DNA of 64,000 nucleotides from contig DLST01000012.1 in NCBI GenBank assembly GCA_002500745.1, positions 266,521 through 330,520 of the forward strand. The letters are read 5' to 3'. Shown here piece by piece: positions 17,084 through 27,109 of the stretch. Numbering within the stretch: position 1 is the first letter of the stretch; each line of letters begins with the position of its first letter. This DNA is from Sphingobacterium sp. UBA7855. Its GTDB lineage: Bacteria; Bacteroidota; Bacteroidia; Sphingobacteriales; Sphingobacteriaceae. Below the pieces are notes generated by a model that did no database searches, was not told where the DNA came from, and worked only from the letters and a program-made list of their open reading frames with translations. Position numbers and translations under genes: made by a program.

Positions 17084-18458
17084 ATTTTTTATCTAAAAAA
17101 GTTGCATCATCGATTTCGTTACCATCTTTGATAAAACGTTTAAACCATGATAGCAATCCTTGCTCTTTTTGTTGTTGCTCTGAAACCTCTTTTGTTGTCA
17201 TCGTAGCTGTCTGCACTTTTTTCGACGGGGCGTGCATTTCTCTGCGGCTGTCTTCTTCATCCTCATGGGATTGAATTCCCTTAATCAACAAACCAATACT
17301 TGTTGCATACAAAGGACTTTTCAATTCTTCAAACAACGGTTTCGGTAAAACCTCATTCTTAGAAAGATATTCATTCGGAAAGCCGATACGACAATCTATT
17401 CCGGTAATATATTCAACAAGTTGTACTAAATGCTTTAACTGAGCACCACCACCGGTGATAACAATACCACCAATCAGTTTATTCTCGTATCCGGAAGATT
17501 TGATTTCATAGTATACATGTTCGATAATTTCCTCCATTCTAGCTTGAATAATATATGCCAAATTTTTAACGGAAATCTCTTTGGGTTCCCGACCTTTCAA
17601 TCCTGGCACACAAATCACCTCATTTTCCTTATTTTCATCAGCTAGAGCCGATCCGAAACGAGTTTTCAACAATTCAGCCTGCGAACGCAAAACAGAACAT
17701 CCCTGACGGATATCTTCCGTTACAATATTACCGCCTAAAGGAATCACTGCAGTGTGACGAATAATTCCTTCATGGAAGATGGCAACATCCGTGGTTCCAC
17801 CACCAATATCTACTAATACAACACCAGCATTTTTTTCGTCTTCATCCAATACAGCTTCAGAAGACGCTAGAGGCTCGAGAATCAATTCTGCAACTTCCAG
17901 ATTGGAATTATCAATACATTTTTTGATGTTTTTAATATCAGTTACCCGACCCGATATAATATGGAAATTCGCTTCAATACGACGACCAGCCATACCAATT
18001 GGTTCGCGAATACCCGGTTCGTTATCTACCGTAAACTCTTGAGGTAAAACATGTATAATTTCTTCTCCTGGAGGCAGTACCAGTTTATACATATCCGAAA
18101 TCAATCGTTCAATATCGCGTCGAACGATTTCATCATCACCATCAGTTTTGGTAAATATTCCACGGTGTTGAATACTTTTGATGTGTTGTCCAGCAATTCC
18201 CACATTCACTACTTTAATATCCACATTAGACTGTGCTTCGGCTATCTCGACAGCCTCTAAAATACTTCCCACAGTTTTTTGGATATTAGCCACCACTCCA
18301 CGGCTTACACCCGCAGAATCAGCTTTCCCCACACCTAATAATTCAATTTTGTTTCCTGAGCTACGTCTCCCAACCGTAACACAAATTTTGGTAGTACCAA
18401 TATCGAGTCCCACGATAATTGGGTTTTCTCTTTCAATTTCTGCTGCCTTTGAGTTCAT
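17082..18458 (-). CDS. ftsA: Cell division protein FtsA
   Basis: A 458-residue actin-like ATPase that tethers FtsZ to the membrane. It shows VGLDIGTTKICVTVGR (phosphate 1), the FtsA-specific 1C subdomain (about 85-165), VLVDIGGGTTDVAIF (phosphate 2) and GGIVITGGGAQL (adenosine motif). The C-terminus, after a charged Gln/Lys-rich linker, has an amphipathic segment GLLSWFKRFIKDG that fits the membrane-targeting helix, followed by about 14 further residues. It is slightly longer than E. coli FtsA (420). Upstream ftsQ ends 25 nt before it. Confidence 0.96.
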   Translation of the reverse strand: MNSKAAEIERENPIIVGLDIGTTKICVTVGRRSSGNKIELLGVGKADSAGVSRGVVANIQKTVGSILEAVEIAEAQSNVDIKVVNVGIAGQHIKSIQHRGIFTKTDGDDEIVRRDIERLISDMYKLVLPPGEEIIHVLPQEFTVDNEPGIREPIGMAGRRIEANFHIISGRVTDIKNIKKCIDNSNLEVAELILEPLASSEAVLDEDEKNAGVVLVDIGGGTTDVAIFHEGIIRHTAVIPLGGNIVTEDIRQGCSVLRSQAELLKTRFGSALADENKENEVICVPGLKGREPKEISVKNLAYIIQARMEEIIEHVYYEIKSSGYENKLIGGIVITGGGAQLKHLVQLVEYITGIDCRIGFPNEYLSKNEVLPKPLFEELKSPLYATSIGLLIKGIQSHEDEEDSRREMHAPSKKVQTATMTTKEVSEQQQKEQGLLSWFKRFIKDGNEIDDATFLDKK

Positions 18459-18483
18459 AATTTCCTGTATTGTTGCTGTATTA

Positions 18484-19320
18484 CTATAATGTATTATTTG
18501 CTATTTTTTTTGTTTGATCATCCGAAAAACTCCAGTTTCCACGCTTTTCACAGATAATCTGACCACTATATTTTACGTTGACAACACCATAAGCGTTTAT
18601 ACCCACCTTTGGCATGATCTGCGTATAAAAGGTCTTTAATAATTCAAATTTTTGTGCTAAAGAATCTGCCGATCCAACAATCAACTGTTGCGTCCCTATG
18701 CGTGGTACAAGTTCAATATCCTTATCTCCATTAACATATATCTGCACCACTTGATTAGTCCATAACTCATCGTTTTTTATAAATTCAACTACCTTCACCA
18801 AATCCTTAACCAATGGAGTTGAGATGGTATCTAGTGCTTCATTATATCCTTCAGCGATGTTGCCGGTAGCAACCATAATGTGTGGGATATATTTCAACGT
18901 TGTCGGTATCTTTAAACCATTAGGATCGACATAAAACTCCTTTCCATTTTTATTGATGACCCGCATGACAGCCTCGCGCTGACTAATATTAATTCTAATC
19001 GTACCATCCATATCGGCATGTATACTGGCATTGGAAACATAAGGTAGTTGACGCAAGGTTTTTTCAACCTTATGAAAAGGGATTTCATTCACTTTCTTTC
19101 CAACGAAACTACCATAGTTCTGTTCGATCAATTTGGAGATATCAGCCTGATCTATAAAAGCCTCGGTTCCTTCAATAACAATTTTTATATCTTTGCAAAG
19201 CTGTTGTTCATCACGTTTACCCACAATATTCATAATCACGACGACGACTATTACACCAATAAAGAACAGCGTAAAGTACAGTACACGATTCCATTGTATG
19301 TCACGTAATCTTTTAAGCAT
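18484..19320 (-). CDS. ftsQ: Cell division protein FtsQ
   Basis: A 278-residue bitopic membrane protein of the divisome. A short basic N-terminus (MLKRLRDIQW) precedes one membrane helix (about 15-34, rich in Val/Ile), a POTRA-like domain (about 45-115) and a beta-rich periplasmic domain. Sequence identity to E. coli FtsQ is expected to be low, but position between murC and ftsA and this layout identify it. The ATG at 19320 overlaps the murC end by 8 nt; a longer frame reaching 19383 would overlap by 71 nt and add nothing typical. Confidence 0.9.
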   Translation of the reverse strand: MLKRLRDIQWNRVLYFTLFFIGVIVVVVIMNIVGKRDEQQLCKDIKIVIEGTEAFIDQADISKLIEQNYGSFVGKKVNEIPFHKVEKTLRQLPYVSNASIHADMDGTIRINISQREAVMRVINKNGKEFYVDPNGLKIPTTLKYIPHIMVATGNIAEGYNEALDTISTPLVKDLVKVVEFIKNDELWTNQVVQIYVNGDKDIELVPRIGTQQLIVGSADSLAQKFELLKTFYTQIMPKVGINAYGVVNVKYSGQIICEKRGNWSFSDDQTKKIANNTL

Positions 19321-20668
19321 GCTCCAAAATTGTCTGTAACGGTTTAACCAATTTGTCAATATCACCCGCCCCCACTGTAACAATCAGCTCTGGATTTTCA
19401 TTGCGTGCAAAATCCAAGACCTCTTCGGGAGTCACAATGCGCTTTTTCTCAGCTGTAATTTTATTTAACAACCAGCTGGAGTTTATGCCTTCAATCGGAT
19501 TCTCCCGTGCTGGATAGATTTCCATTAACAACAGATTGTCTGCCATGGATAACACCTCTGCAAAACCATCTACAAAATCGCGCGTACGCGTAAATAAGTG
19601 CGGCTGAAAGACCACATTTAGTTTTTTTGTAGGATACAATTTACGCATCGAAGTTAAAAATGCACGCAGTTCCTCTGGATGGTGCGCATAGTCATCGATA
19701 TACACCGTTCCAGGTTTACGGACAATATATTCAAACCTTCTTTTTACGCCTTTGAATGTTGTCAATGCCTTCTTTATCGCTTCATTTTCAATCCCAAGTA
19801 AACGGGCTACTGCAATCGCGGCTACCGCATTTTCAACATTGTGAGTTCCAGGAATACCTAAATGGATATCATGTATCCGCCCGTTGGTATCTTGGTAGTC
19901 AAAAAAGAATTCTCCATCGCGTACATGCACATTGGAAGCATATGCATCAGCGATTTCATGGCCTGAATAACTGATTTGCCCAGCAAACTCAAGGTCCTTT
20001 CTTATAATACGTGTACCTCCTTCAACTACTTTATCCAAGAACAATTGGAATGATTCGAGCAGATGGCTGCGATCGCCATAAATGTCCAAATGATCCGCAT
20101 CAGAAGAAGTTACTATTGCGATATTGGGGTGAAGCGTCAGAAATGACCGATCAAACTCATCAGCCTCAACCACAACTGTATTATTATTTCCATAAAGCAC
20201 ATTGGTACCGTAGTTAGAACTGATTCCACCTAAAAAGGCAGAACAGTCATAACCCGAATCCTTCAATACATGTGCCACCATTGTAGAAGTTGTCGTTTTA
20301 CCATGTGTACCGGCAACAGCGACCGTAAATCTACTCTCACTAATGATCCCCAAAACCTGCGATCTCTTATATAGTATATGTCCTTGAGATTCCAAAAAAG
20401 CTTTGATCCTTGAATCTTTCGGAATGGCTGGTGTAAAAATGACTAATGTCTCCGCTGTAGGTACGTGAAAAATAGCATCAATCGTATTGATATCATCCTG
20501 ATATGAGATCGCGATTCCTTCCTTGACTAAGGTTTTAGTCAGCTCAGTTTCTGTACGGTCATAGCCATTCACCTCACAGCCCAAATGCTTAAAATAGCGC
20601 GCAAGACCACTCATGCCTATCCCACCTATTCCGATCAAGTAAACTTGTTTTATTGCATCTAGATTCAT
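19313..20668 (-). CDS. murC: UDP-N-acetylmuramate--L-alanine ligase
   Basis: A 451-residue Mur ligase that adds L-alanine to UDP-MurNAc, the first amino-acid step of peptidoglycan precursor synthesis, in the cytosol. The N-terminal domain has YLIGIGGIGMSGLAR, as in MurC; the central domain has the ATP loop GTHGKTTTST (about 116-125) and EADEFDRSF; the C-terminal domain has YIDDYAHHPEELRA. It lies 9 nt after murG and overlaps ftsQ. As in many Bacteroidota clusters, no murB or ddl follows. Confidence 0.97.
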   Translation of the reverse strand: MNLDAIKQVYLIGIGGIGMSGLARYFKHLGCEVNGYDRTETELTKTLVKEGIAISYQDDINTIDAIFHVPTAETLVIFTPAIPKDSRIKAFLESQGHILYKRSQVLGIISESRFTVAVAGTHGKTTTSTMVAHVLKDSGYDCSAFLGGISSNYGTNVLYGNNNTVVVEADEFDRSFLTLHPNIAIVTSSDADHLDIYGDRSHLLESFQLFLDKVVEGGTRIIRKDLEFAGQISYSGHEIADAYASNVHVRDGEFFFDYQDTNGRIHDIHLGIPGTHNVENAVAAIAVARLLGIENEAIKKALTTFKGVKRRFEYIVRKPGTVYIDDYAHHPEELRAFLTSMRKLYPTKKLNVVFQPHLFTRTRDFVDGFAEVLSMADNLLLMEIYPARENPIEGINSSWLLNKITAEKKRIVTPEEVLDFARNENPELIVTVGAGDIDKLVKPLQTILEHA

Positions 20669-20677
20669 ACGCTTCCT

Positions 20678-21781
20678 CTATTTTTTATTTACCAATTTAT
20701 ACACCTCCTCGGCAATCTGCACGTCAGCATTCAACTTACCGAGTTTTTTAATATTTTCACTTAATTGTGCGACATGATCTGCATCTTTCAATAAAGTTAA
20801 AGCAGCAGGCACCAAGTCTTTTTTTGCATCACTATCCTTAACCAATAACGCAGCCCCCTTATTGACCAATGCCATTGCATTTTTGGTCTGATGGTCTTCG
20901 GCCACATTAGGTGAAGGCACAAGAATAACAGGCTTACCGACTACACAGAGCTCAGAAATCGTACCCGCTCCAGCGCGGCTAATAATTAAATCTGCTGCAG
21001 CATACGCATAATCCATACGCTGTAAAAAGGCCAACATCTTAATGTTGTCGGGCAGCTGACCTGTTAACTCTTCCCGTAACTTTTCAACGTAGAAACTACC
21101 GCATTGCCAAATTACTTGGACGTCCTCTCCCTTTAACTCATTAAGGTAAGCAACGACACTTTCATTTAATGTTTTAGCCCCCAAACTACCGCCGAGCACC
21201 AAAATTGTCTTTTTGTGTGGATCTAACCCAAAGAACGTTAAAGCTTCTTCTCTTTTCCCCGCTATTGCAATGGACTCGCGTCTTATTGGGTTCCCGGTAA
21301 GTAATACTTTCTCAGCAGGAAAAAATTGCTCCATCCCCTCATAGGCGACACATATCTTTGCTGCCTTTGCCCCAACTTTTTTATTGGTCACCCCTGCATA
21401 GGAATTTTGTTCCTGCACAACTGTTGGTATACCCAATTTATTCGCCATCATTAACAATGGACCCGAAGCAAAACCTCCTACGCCTACGGCTACATCAGGT
21501 CTAAATTCTTTAATTACACTCTTCGCCTTATTCAAACTTTTCATCAGCTTAAACGGCAAAAAAATATTCTTCCAAAGTTGCTTTCTATTGATCCCTTGGA
21601 TATCAAGTCCAACAATACGATATCCCGCAGCTGGTACTTTATCCATTTCCATCCGACCATTAGCACCTACAAATAGAATTTCATTTGCAGGATCCATCGC
21701 CTTCAGTGCATTTGCAATTGAAATCGCCGGAAAGATATGTCCTCCGGTTCCACCTCCACTAATAATTACACGAATTGCCAT
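20678..21781 (-). CDS. murG: Undecaprenyldiphospho-muramoylpentapeptide N-acetylglucosaminyltransferase
   Basis: A 367-residue GT-B glycosyltransferase at the inner face of the cytoplasmic membrane that converts lipid I to lipid II using UDP-GlcNAc. It has the N-terminal glycine loop SGGGTGGHIFPA, VGVGGFASGP, VQEQNSYAGVTNK, GGSLGAKTLNE and the UDP-binding segment ISRAGAGTISEL. The ATG at 21781 is chosen; two codons further up only a TTG exists. It lies 13 nt after ftsW and 9 nt before murC. Confidence 0.97.
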   Translation of the reverse strand: MAIRVIISGGGTGGHIFPAISIANALKAMDPANEILFVGANGRMEMDKVPAAGYRIVGLDIQGINRKQLWKNIFLPFKLMKSLNKAKSVIKEFRPDVAVGVGGFASGPLLMMANKLGIPTVVQEQNSYAGVTNKKVGAKAAKICVAYEGMEQFFPAEKVLLTGNPIRRESIAIAGKREEALTFFGLDPHKKTILVLGGSLGAKTLNESVVAYLNELKGEDVQVIWQCGSFYVEKLREELTGQLPDNIKMLAFLQRMDYAYAAADLIISRAGAGTISELCVVGKPVILVPSPNVAEDHQTKNAMALVNKGAALLVKDSDAKKDLVPAALTLLKDADHVAQLSENIKKLGKLNADVQIAEEVYKLVNKK

Positions 21782-21794
21782 GCTCAATTTTTTA

Positions 21795-22994
21795 TTATGC
21801 TGGAATTGATCCTATAACCACTTTTTTCGGTTTAGGCTTTTCATCCAGCTCTTCTTTACCTTTTAATTCTTCAATATTTCTGCTCACGCTAAGAATTATT
21901 CCAAGCGCCACGCTCGTAAATAAAATAGAAGTTCCTCCCATACTAACCAACGGAAGCGGAACTCCTGTAACCGGACCTAAACCTACAGCAACAGCCATAT
22001 TCGCTAAAGCTTGGATAGTCAAACTAAATCCTAAACCAGCAGCGAGAAAGGTACCGAAAGCTTTAGGACTCATCGTGACAATACGGATACATCGATACAT
22101 AAAGGCCAAATACAGAAATAGTAAGATTACTCCTCCTACAGTACCATACTCCTCAATGATGATCGCATAAATAAAATCGGAATAAGGATGTGGCAACACG
22201 TTACGCTGTACACTATTTCCCGGCCCTTTTCCAAAAAGCCCTCCCGTTGCTATCGCAATTTTCGCATTGTTTGCCTGATAATTTTTATCATCCTGGAAGG
22301 ATACCGTTTTATCAACCTTTTCAGTATGAAAAAAAGATTTTACCCGACTGATATAGGTTGCCCTACGTGGACCAAAAAAGATAACCATCATCAGAAGAAT
22401 ACCACCACCACAGCAGACGATAGCGATTTGCTTAAAACTAATCCGACCGATCAAGAGCAATAAAACACTCACACCAAACAGCATCAATGCGGTGGATAAA
22501 TTGGCCAGAGCGATCAAAATAAATACACCACATACCGATCCCATAATAGGTAAGAACGATTTTTTCACATCTTTGATCTCTTCCTGTTTCCGGGATAACA
22601 TCCGCGCAAGAAAGACAATGAGTGACAATTTTGCCAAATCCGATGTTTGAAACGTTAAACCGATACCGGGTATGGTCAACCAACGACTGGCCTCATTAAC
22701 TTTACTACCAAATAAGAGCGTAAACAACAACAAAGGGATTGTAATGCCCATCATAATTTTGGATATACCAGCGTAATACCGATAATCCAGCTTATGAGAA
22801 AGATACATGAGAATAAACCCAACAGCTATGATAGAAAAGTGCTTTAGCAAATACATTTCTGTTCCCTTCCCTTCTTTATACGCCAACGTACCCACCGAGC
22901 TGTATACAGCCAAAAGTGACCATCCCGATAAGATAATCACAATGATCCATATCCATCGATCACCCTTCAATTTAGACATTATATTCTGTAGCAT
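21795..22994 (-). CDS. ftsW: SEDS-family septal peptidoglycan polymerase FtsW
   Basis: A 399-residue polytopic protein with about ten hydrophobic segments and no signal peptide. SEDS proteins polymerise lipid II into glycan strands with a partner class B PBP, here FtsI. Seen: a first helix WIIVIILSGWSLLAVYSS, a large periplasmic loop around residues 180-230, and GPVTGVPLPLVSMGGTS in the conserved late region. A second in-frame ATG at 22979 is an alternative start. Position between murD and murG supports FtsW over RodA. Confidence 0.95.
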   Translation of the reverse strand: MLQNIMSKLKGDRWIWIIVIILSGWSLLAVYSSVGTLAYKEGKGTEMYLLKHFSIIAVGFILMYLSHKLDYRYYAGISKIMMGITIPLLLFTLLFGSKVNEASRWLTIPGIGLTFQTSDLAKLSLIVFLARMLSRKQEEIKDVKKSFLPIMGSVCGVFILIALANLSTALMLFGVSVLLLLIGRISFKQIAIVCCGGGILLMMVIFFGPRRATYISRVKSFFHTEKVDKTVSFQDDKNYQANNAKIAIATGGLFGKGPGNSVQRNVLPHPYSDFIYAIIIEEYGTVGGVILLFLYLAFMYRCIRIVTMSPKAFGTFLAAGLGFSLTIQALANMAVAVGLGPVTGVPLPLVSMGGTSILFTSVALGIILSVSRNIEELKGKEELDEKPKPKKVVIGSIPA

Positions 22995-23023
22995 ATACTT
23001 CCTCCTTTATTGGGTTATACCTT

Positions 23024-24400
23024 TTATAATTCCATGACAGCAGCCTTAAATTTATCGCCACGGTCTTCATAGTTCTTGAACCAATCAAAACTGGCACATG
23101 CCGGGGACAACAATACGGTATCACCTTTCTGCGCCAAATGCGAAGCCAACACCACCGCATCTTGCATAGAGGTGCTATTGACAATAATCTCCACATCTTG
23201 TTCAAATGCCGTATGAATTGCAGCAGTATCTTTACCCAGACAGACAATAGCGCGCACTTTGTTTTTCACCAAATCAGCAAGCATACTGTAATCATTTCCT
23301 TTATCCACACCGCCCAAAAGCAATACAATTGGTGTAGAGAAACTTTCCAAAGCATACCAAACTGAATTGACATTCGTTGCCTTTGAATCGTTAATGTAAT
23401 TTATACCGCCGATACAGGCCACATGCTCAAGCCGATGTGGAATGTTCACATACGACCCCATGCTCTCCTTCATCACTTGATTTCTCAATTCCTGCACTTT
23501 CGCGATTAGCCCGGAAGCCATGCTATTATAAATATTATGCTTCCCCTGCAATGACAATTCCTCAGCTCTCATAGTGAATGTATCGTTATTTGGTGTATTG
23601 ATAATTATTGTCTTATTGGCATTCAAATAAGCGCCCAACTCGACAAGTTGTTCTTGCGTAAAAGGCAAATAAGTCCCTTTACTACGATGTCTTTCCAATC
23701 CTTTAATTGTTTCTGGATCGTCTAGACAGTATATAAAATAATCCTTCTCCGTTTGATTCTGAATCATCCTGAATTTTGAATCCACATAATTTTCCATTTT
23801 ATGGTCATAGCGATCCAAATGATCAGGCGTAATATTCAATATAACAGCAACATCTGCTCTAAAATGGTACATATCGTCCAGCATAAAGCTCGATATTTCC
23901 AGTACATAACAATCAAATTGTTCTTTAGCTACCTGAAGCGCAAAGCTCTTTCCAATATTACCGGCCAATCCAACATTTAAGCCACCGTGCTTAAGCATTT
24001 CATAAGTCAACATCGTCGTCGTAGACTTTCCGTTTGATCCTGTAATACAGATTAACTTTGCGTCGGTATATTGTGCCGCAAATTCAATTTCTGCAATCAC
24101 GGGTATATTCTTTGCTTTCAATGCGACAACCAAAGGCACCGTCTCTGGAATACCGGGACTCTTCACAACCAAATCCGCATTTAATATACGCTCCTCATCA
24201 TGATTACCTTCTTCAAATGCTATCCCCTCAGCTTTCAACTGTTCCTTATAATGATCCGCTATAAGCCCTTTATCTGAGACAAATACATCAAATCCTTTTT
24301 CTTTTGAGAGAATAGCCGTTCCAACGCCACTTTCGCCTGCGCCTAAAACGACCAAACTTCCAGATTGAGGATAATATGTTGTTGCAATGTTTGACATCAT
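23024..24400 (-). CDS. murD: UDP-N-acetylmuramoyl-L-alanine--D-glutamate ligase
   Basis: A 458-residue Mur ligase adding D-glutamate to UDP-MurNAc-L-Ala. The N-terminal domain has VVLGAGESGVGTAIL and SPGIP; the ATP loop is CITGSNGKSTTTML; HNIYNSMAS and NDSKATNVNSVWYAL, a MurD hallmark, follow; the C-terminus has LLSPACASFDWFKNYEDRG. Its ATG overlaps the mraY stop by 1 nt (TAATG), indicating coupling. A second ATG is the very next codon. Confidence 0.97.
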   Translation of the reverse strand: MMSNIATTYYPQSGSLVVLGAGESGVGTAILSKEKGFDVFVSDKGLIADHYKEQLKAEGIAFEEGNHDEERILNADLVVKSPGIPETVPLVVALKAKNIPVIAEIEFAAQYTDAKLICITGSNGKSTTTMLTYEMLKHGGLNVGLAGNIGKSFALQVAKEQFDCYVLEISSFMLDDMYHFRADVAVILNITPDHLDRYDHKMENYVDSKFRMIQNQTEKDYFIYCLDDPETIKGLERHRSKGTYLPFTQEQLVELGAYLNANKTIIINTPNNDTFTMRAEELSLQGKHNIYNSMASGLIAKVQELRNQVMKESMGSYVNIPHRLEHVACIGGINYINDSKATNVNSVWYALESFSTPIVLLLGGVDKGNDYSMLADLVKNKVRAIVCLGKDTAAIHTAFEQDVEIIVNSTSMQDAVVLASHLAQKGDTVLLSPACASFDWFKNYEDRGDKFKAAVMEL

Positions 24401-25644
24401 TATCTAATTTTCAATGTTACAATAGTAAGAATGGCCAATATGATTCCTACAATAACAAAACGTGTTACGATTTTTGCTTCGTGATACCCCTTCTTCTGAA
24501 AATGGTGATGTAATGGCGACATCAGGAAGATCCTTCTGCCCTCACCATATTTCTTTTTCGTGTATTTGAAATACGACACTTGAAGAATAACCGAAAGGTT
24601 TTCCAAAAGAAATACACCACACAAGATCGGAATCAACAATTCTTTCCGGATCAGGATAGCGAAAGCAGCAATAATACCTCCTATAGCCAAACTTCCCGTA
24701 TCACCCATAAAAACTTGAGCAGGAAATGTATTATACCATAAGAAACCAACGCAAGCCCCTACAAATGCTCCGGCGAAAATCACGAGTTCTCCCGAATTAG
24801 GGATATACATGATATTGAGATAATCTGAAAAAATCACGTTACCAGACACATACGCTAGAATCGCTAGCGTGACACCGATTATAGCTGAAGTACTCGTGGC
24901 CAAACCATCAATACCATCCGTTATATTCGCACCGTTTGACACAGCCGTCACGATGAAGATTACCACAACTAAAAAAACAAAAAAAGTTAAATAGTCACTC
25001 TGCAATCCAAACATCTTAAACACCTTGGCATAATCAAACTCGTTGTTTTTATAAAAAGGTATATTTGTCTTCGAGGATTTGACGTTTTCTGCATAGGTCT
25101 TCTCACCAGTACCTTCGTTGATAACCACTTCAACGGGTTTGGTGGAAGTAGGTTTATCTACTCCTTTTCGAACAACAATATCAGGATGAAAGTACATCGT
25201 ACAAGCAATAATCGCTCCCAATCCAACTTGTCCAACAACCTTAAACTTACCGGCCAGACCTTCTTTATTATTTTTAAAAACCTTGATATAATCATCCAAA
25301 AAACCAATTGCTCCCATCCATAATGTGGTTACTATCATGATAATTACATAGATATTCGTCAATTTTGCAAATAATAAAGTGGGAATAAGAATACCTGCGA
25401 TAATGATAATACCACCCATAGTCGGTGTACCAGCTTTCTTTTTTTCTCCTTCCAGTCCCAAATCACGAATTGTTTCTCCAACTTGCTTATTATGTAAGAA
25501 TTGAATCAATTTCCCCCCAAAAACCGTGGTAATGATCAATGAAACAATTACAGCCATAGATGTCCGGAAGGAGATGTACTGAAACAAACCTCCTCCTGGT
25601 ATATGAATGTATTCACTAAGCCACGTAAAAAGATGGTACAACAT
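24400..25644 (-). CDS. mraY: Phospho-N-acetylmuramoyl-pentapeptide-transferase
   Basis: A 414-residue membrane enzyme that transfers phospho-MurNAc-pentapeptide to undecaprenyl phosphate, making lipid I. About ten hydrophobic segments. Conserved cytoplasmic motifs: [31 protein letters not shown] and [10 protein letters not shown]. It is about 55 residues longer than E. coli MraY (360); the extra length is a hydrophilic segment at about 160-215, seen in other Bacteroidota. It lies 4 nt after murE and is coupled to murD. Confidence 0.96.
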   Translation of the reverse strand: MLYHLFTWLSEYIHIPGGGLFQYISFRTSMAVIVSLIITTVFGGKLIQFLHNKQVGETIRDLGLEGEKKKAGTPTMGGIIIIAGILIPTLLFAKLTNIYVIIMIVTTLWMGAIGFLDDYIKVFKNNKEGLAGKFKVVGQVGLGAIIACTMYFHPDIVVRKGVDKPTSTKPVEVVINEGTGEKTYAENVKSSKTNIPFYKNNEFDYAKVFKMFGLQSDYLTFFVFLVVVIFIVTAVSNGANITDGIDGLATSTSAIIGVTLAILAYVSGNVIFSDYLNIMYIPNSGELVIFAGAFVGACVGFLWYNTFPAQVFMGDTGSLAIGGIIAAFAILIRKELLIPILCGVFLLENLSVILQVSYFKYTKKKYGEGRRIFLMSPLHHHFQKKGYHEAKIVTRFVIVGIILAILTIVTLKIR

Positions 25645-25648
25645 ATTT

Positions 25649-27109
25649 CTATTTTTCGTTAAATGTATTCTCTAAAACTTCCTTATCATCGAAATGATGC
25701 TTCACACCATTTATATCTTGATACTTCTCATGTCCTTTTCCCGCCACCAGGATAATATCGCCCGGATTCGCCAGCTGATAAGCCACCCTTATCGCTTCCT
25801 TACGATCCGCTATAGAAAGCGTCTTCGCCTTTTGATCTGATGCCACACCAGCTTCGATATCTCTAATAATCTGATAAGGATCTTCCGTCCGCGGATTATC
25901 AGATGTAATTAAAAAACGGTCACTATAACGCAGAGCCGCCTCTGCCATTTCAGGTCTTTTGGTCTTATCCCGATCGCCACCGCATCCTAACACCGTAATG
26001 ATTTTTTGCTCTGGACGTCTCAAGGCGCTGATCGTTTTGAGTACATTTTCCACAGCATCAGGCGTGTGTGCATAGTCTACAATTCCAAAAATACCCGTAG
26101 CCGATTTCAGTGTTTCAAATCTTCCTTCTGCCCCTTTCAACGTACTGAGTGCAGTCAACACTTTCACCGTTTCCTGCTCAAGTAAGATCGCAGCAGTATA
26201 TACCGCCAAAAGATTGTATGCATTAAAATCACCGGTCAATTTTACCCACACTTCCTGTCCGTCAACACTCATCAGCATACCATCGAAATGGCTTTCAATA
26301 ACTTTTGCTTTAAAATCCGCACCTGAACGTAAGCCGTAGCTTTTCCGATGTGCCACCGTATTTTGAAGCATGACCTGACCGTTTCGATCATCCGCATTGG
26401 TCAAAGCAAAAGCATTTGCATCTAAATCGTCAAAAAACTTCTTCTTTGCTTTAATATAATGATCGAACGTTCCATGAAAATCCAGGTGATCATGCGTAAT
26501 ATTCGTGAATATAGCACCCGCAAACACTAAACCTGCGATACGTTCCTGAACTACAGCGTGTGAGCTAACCTCCATAAAGGCATAATCACAGCCATCATTA
26601 ACCATATCATGCAGCAACTGATTCAGTTGAATAGGATCTGGGGTGGTATGCGTTGCAGGTATAATCTTTGTTCCAATCTGATTTTGCACGGTAGATAAAA
26701 GCCCCACATGGTACCCCAATTCAGTAAACAACTGAAACAACAAGGTAGCAACTGTCGTTTTACCATTTGTGCCCGTGACACCGACCAGCTTGAGTTGTTC
26801 CGAAGGATTTCCGTAAAAATTAGCTGCGGCTACACCTAATGCATAAGCAGAATCGGCGACTAAAATATACGCTACAGAGTCTAATATATCATTTGGCAAC
26901 TCCTCGACAATAACGGCTCTTGCTCCCGAAGTAATTGCCTTGTCTATATATAAGTGACCATCTGTCTGAACACCACGCACTGCGATAAACAAACTTCCCA
27001 ACTCCACTTTTCTGGAATCAAAGCACAAAGAGTGCACATCAACCTCTTCAAGGTTTCCTACAACCTGTTGTACAGGGATAGCATGCAATACTTTTTTTAA
27101 ATCCATCAT
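25649..27109 (-). CDS. murE: UDP-N-acetylmuramoyl-L-alanyl-D-glutamate--2,6-diaminopimelate ligase
   Basis: A 486-residue Mur ligase adding the third amino acid of the stem peptide. The ATP loop is [14 protein letters not shown] (about 110-123). The substrate motif DNPR (404-407) marks selection of meso-diaminopimelate; lysine-adding enzymes lack it, so the peptidoglycan is predicted to be the DAP type. GKGHEKYQ near 454 is also typical. It starts with two Met codons and overlaps the ftsI stop by 1 nt. Confidence 0.97.
   Translation of the reverse strand: MMDLKKVLHAIPVQQVVGNLEEVDVHSLCFDSRKVELGSLFIAVRGVQTDGHLYIDKAITSGARAVIVEELPNDILDSVAYILVADSAYALGVAAANFYGNPSEQLKLVGVTGTNGKTTVATLLFQLFTELGYHVGLLSTVQNQIGTKIIPATHTTPDPIQLNQLLHDMVNDGCDYAFMEVSSHAVVQERIAGLVFAGAIFTNITHDHLDFHGTFDHYIKAKKKFFDDLDANAFALTNADDRNGQVMLQNTVAHRKSYGLRSGADFKAKVIESHFDGMLMSVDGQEVWVKLTGDFNAYNLLAVYTAAILLEQETVKVLTALSTLKGAEGRFETLKSATGIFGIVDYAHTPDAVENVLKTISALRRPEQKIITVLGCGGDRDKTKRPEMAEAALRYSDRFLITSDNPRTEDPYQIIRDIEAGVASDQKAKTLSIADRKEAIRVAYQLANPGDIILVAGKGHEKYQDINGVKHHFDDKEVLENTFNEK

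Noticed and set aside
26046..26054. TTTTCCACA inside murE (and TGTGGAAAA inside lutB at 34419-34427)
   Set aside because: These match only the 9-mer core and lack the AAG flank of the 12-mer; they lie in coding sequence and are likely chance occurrences.
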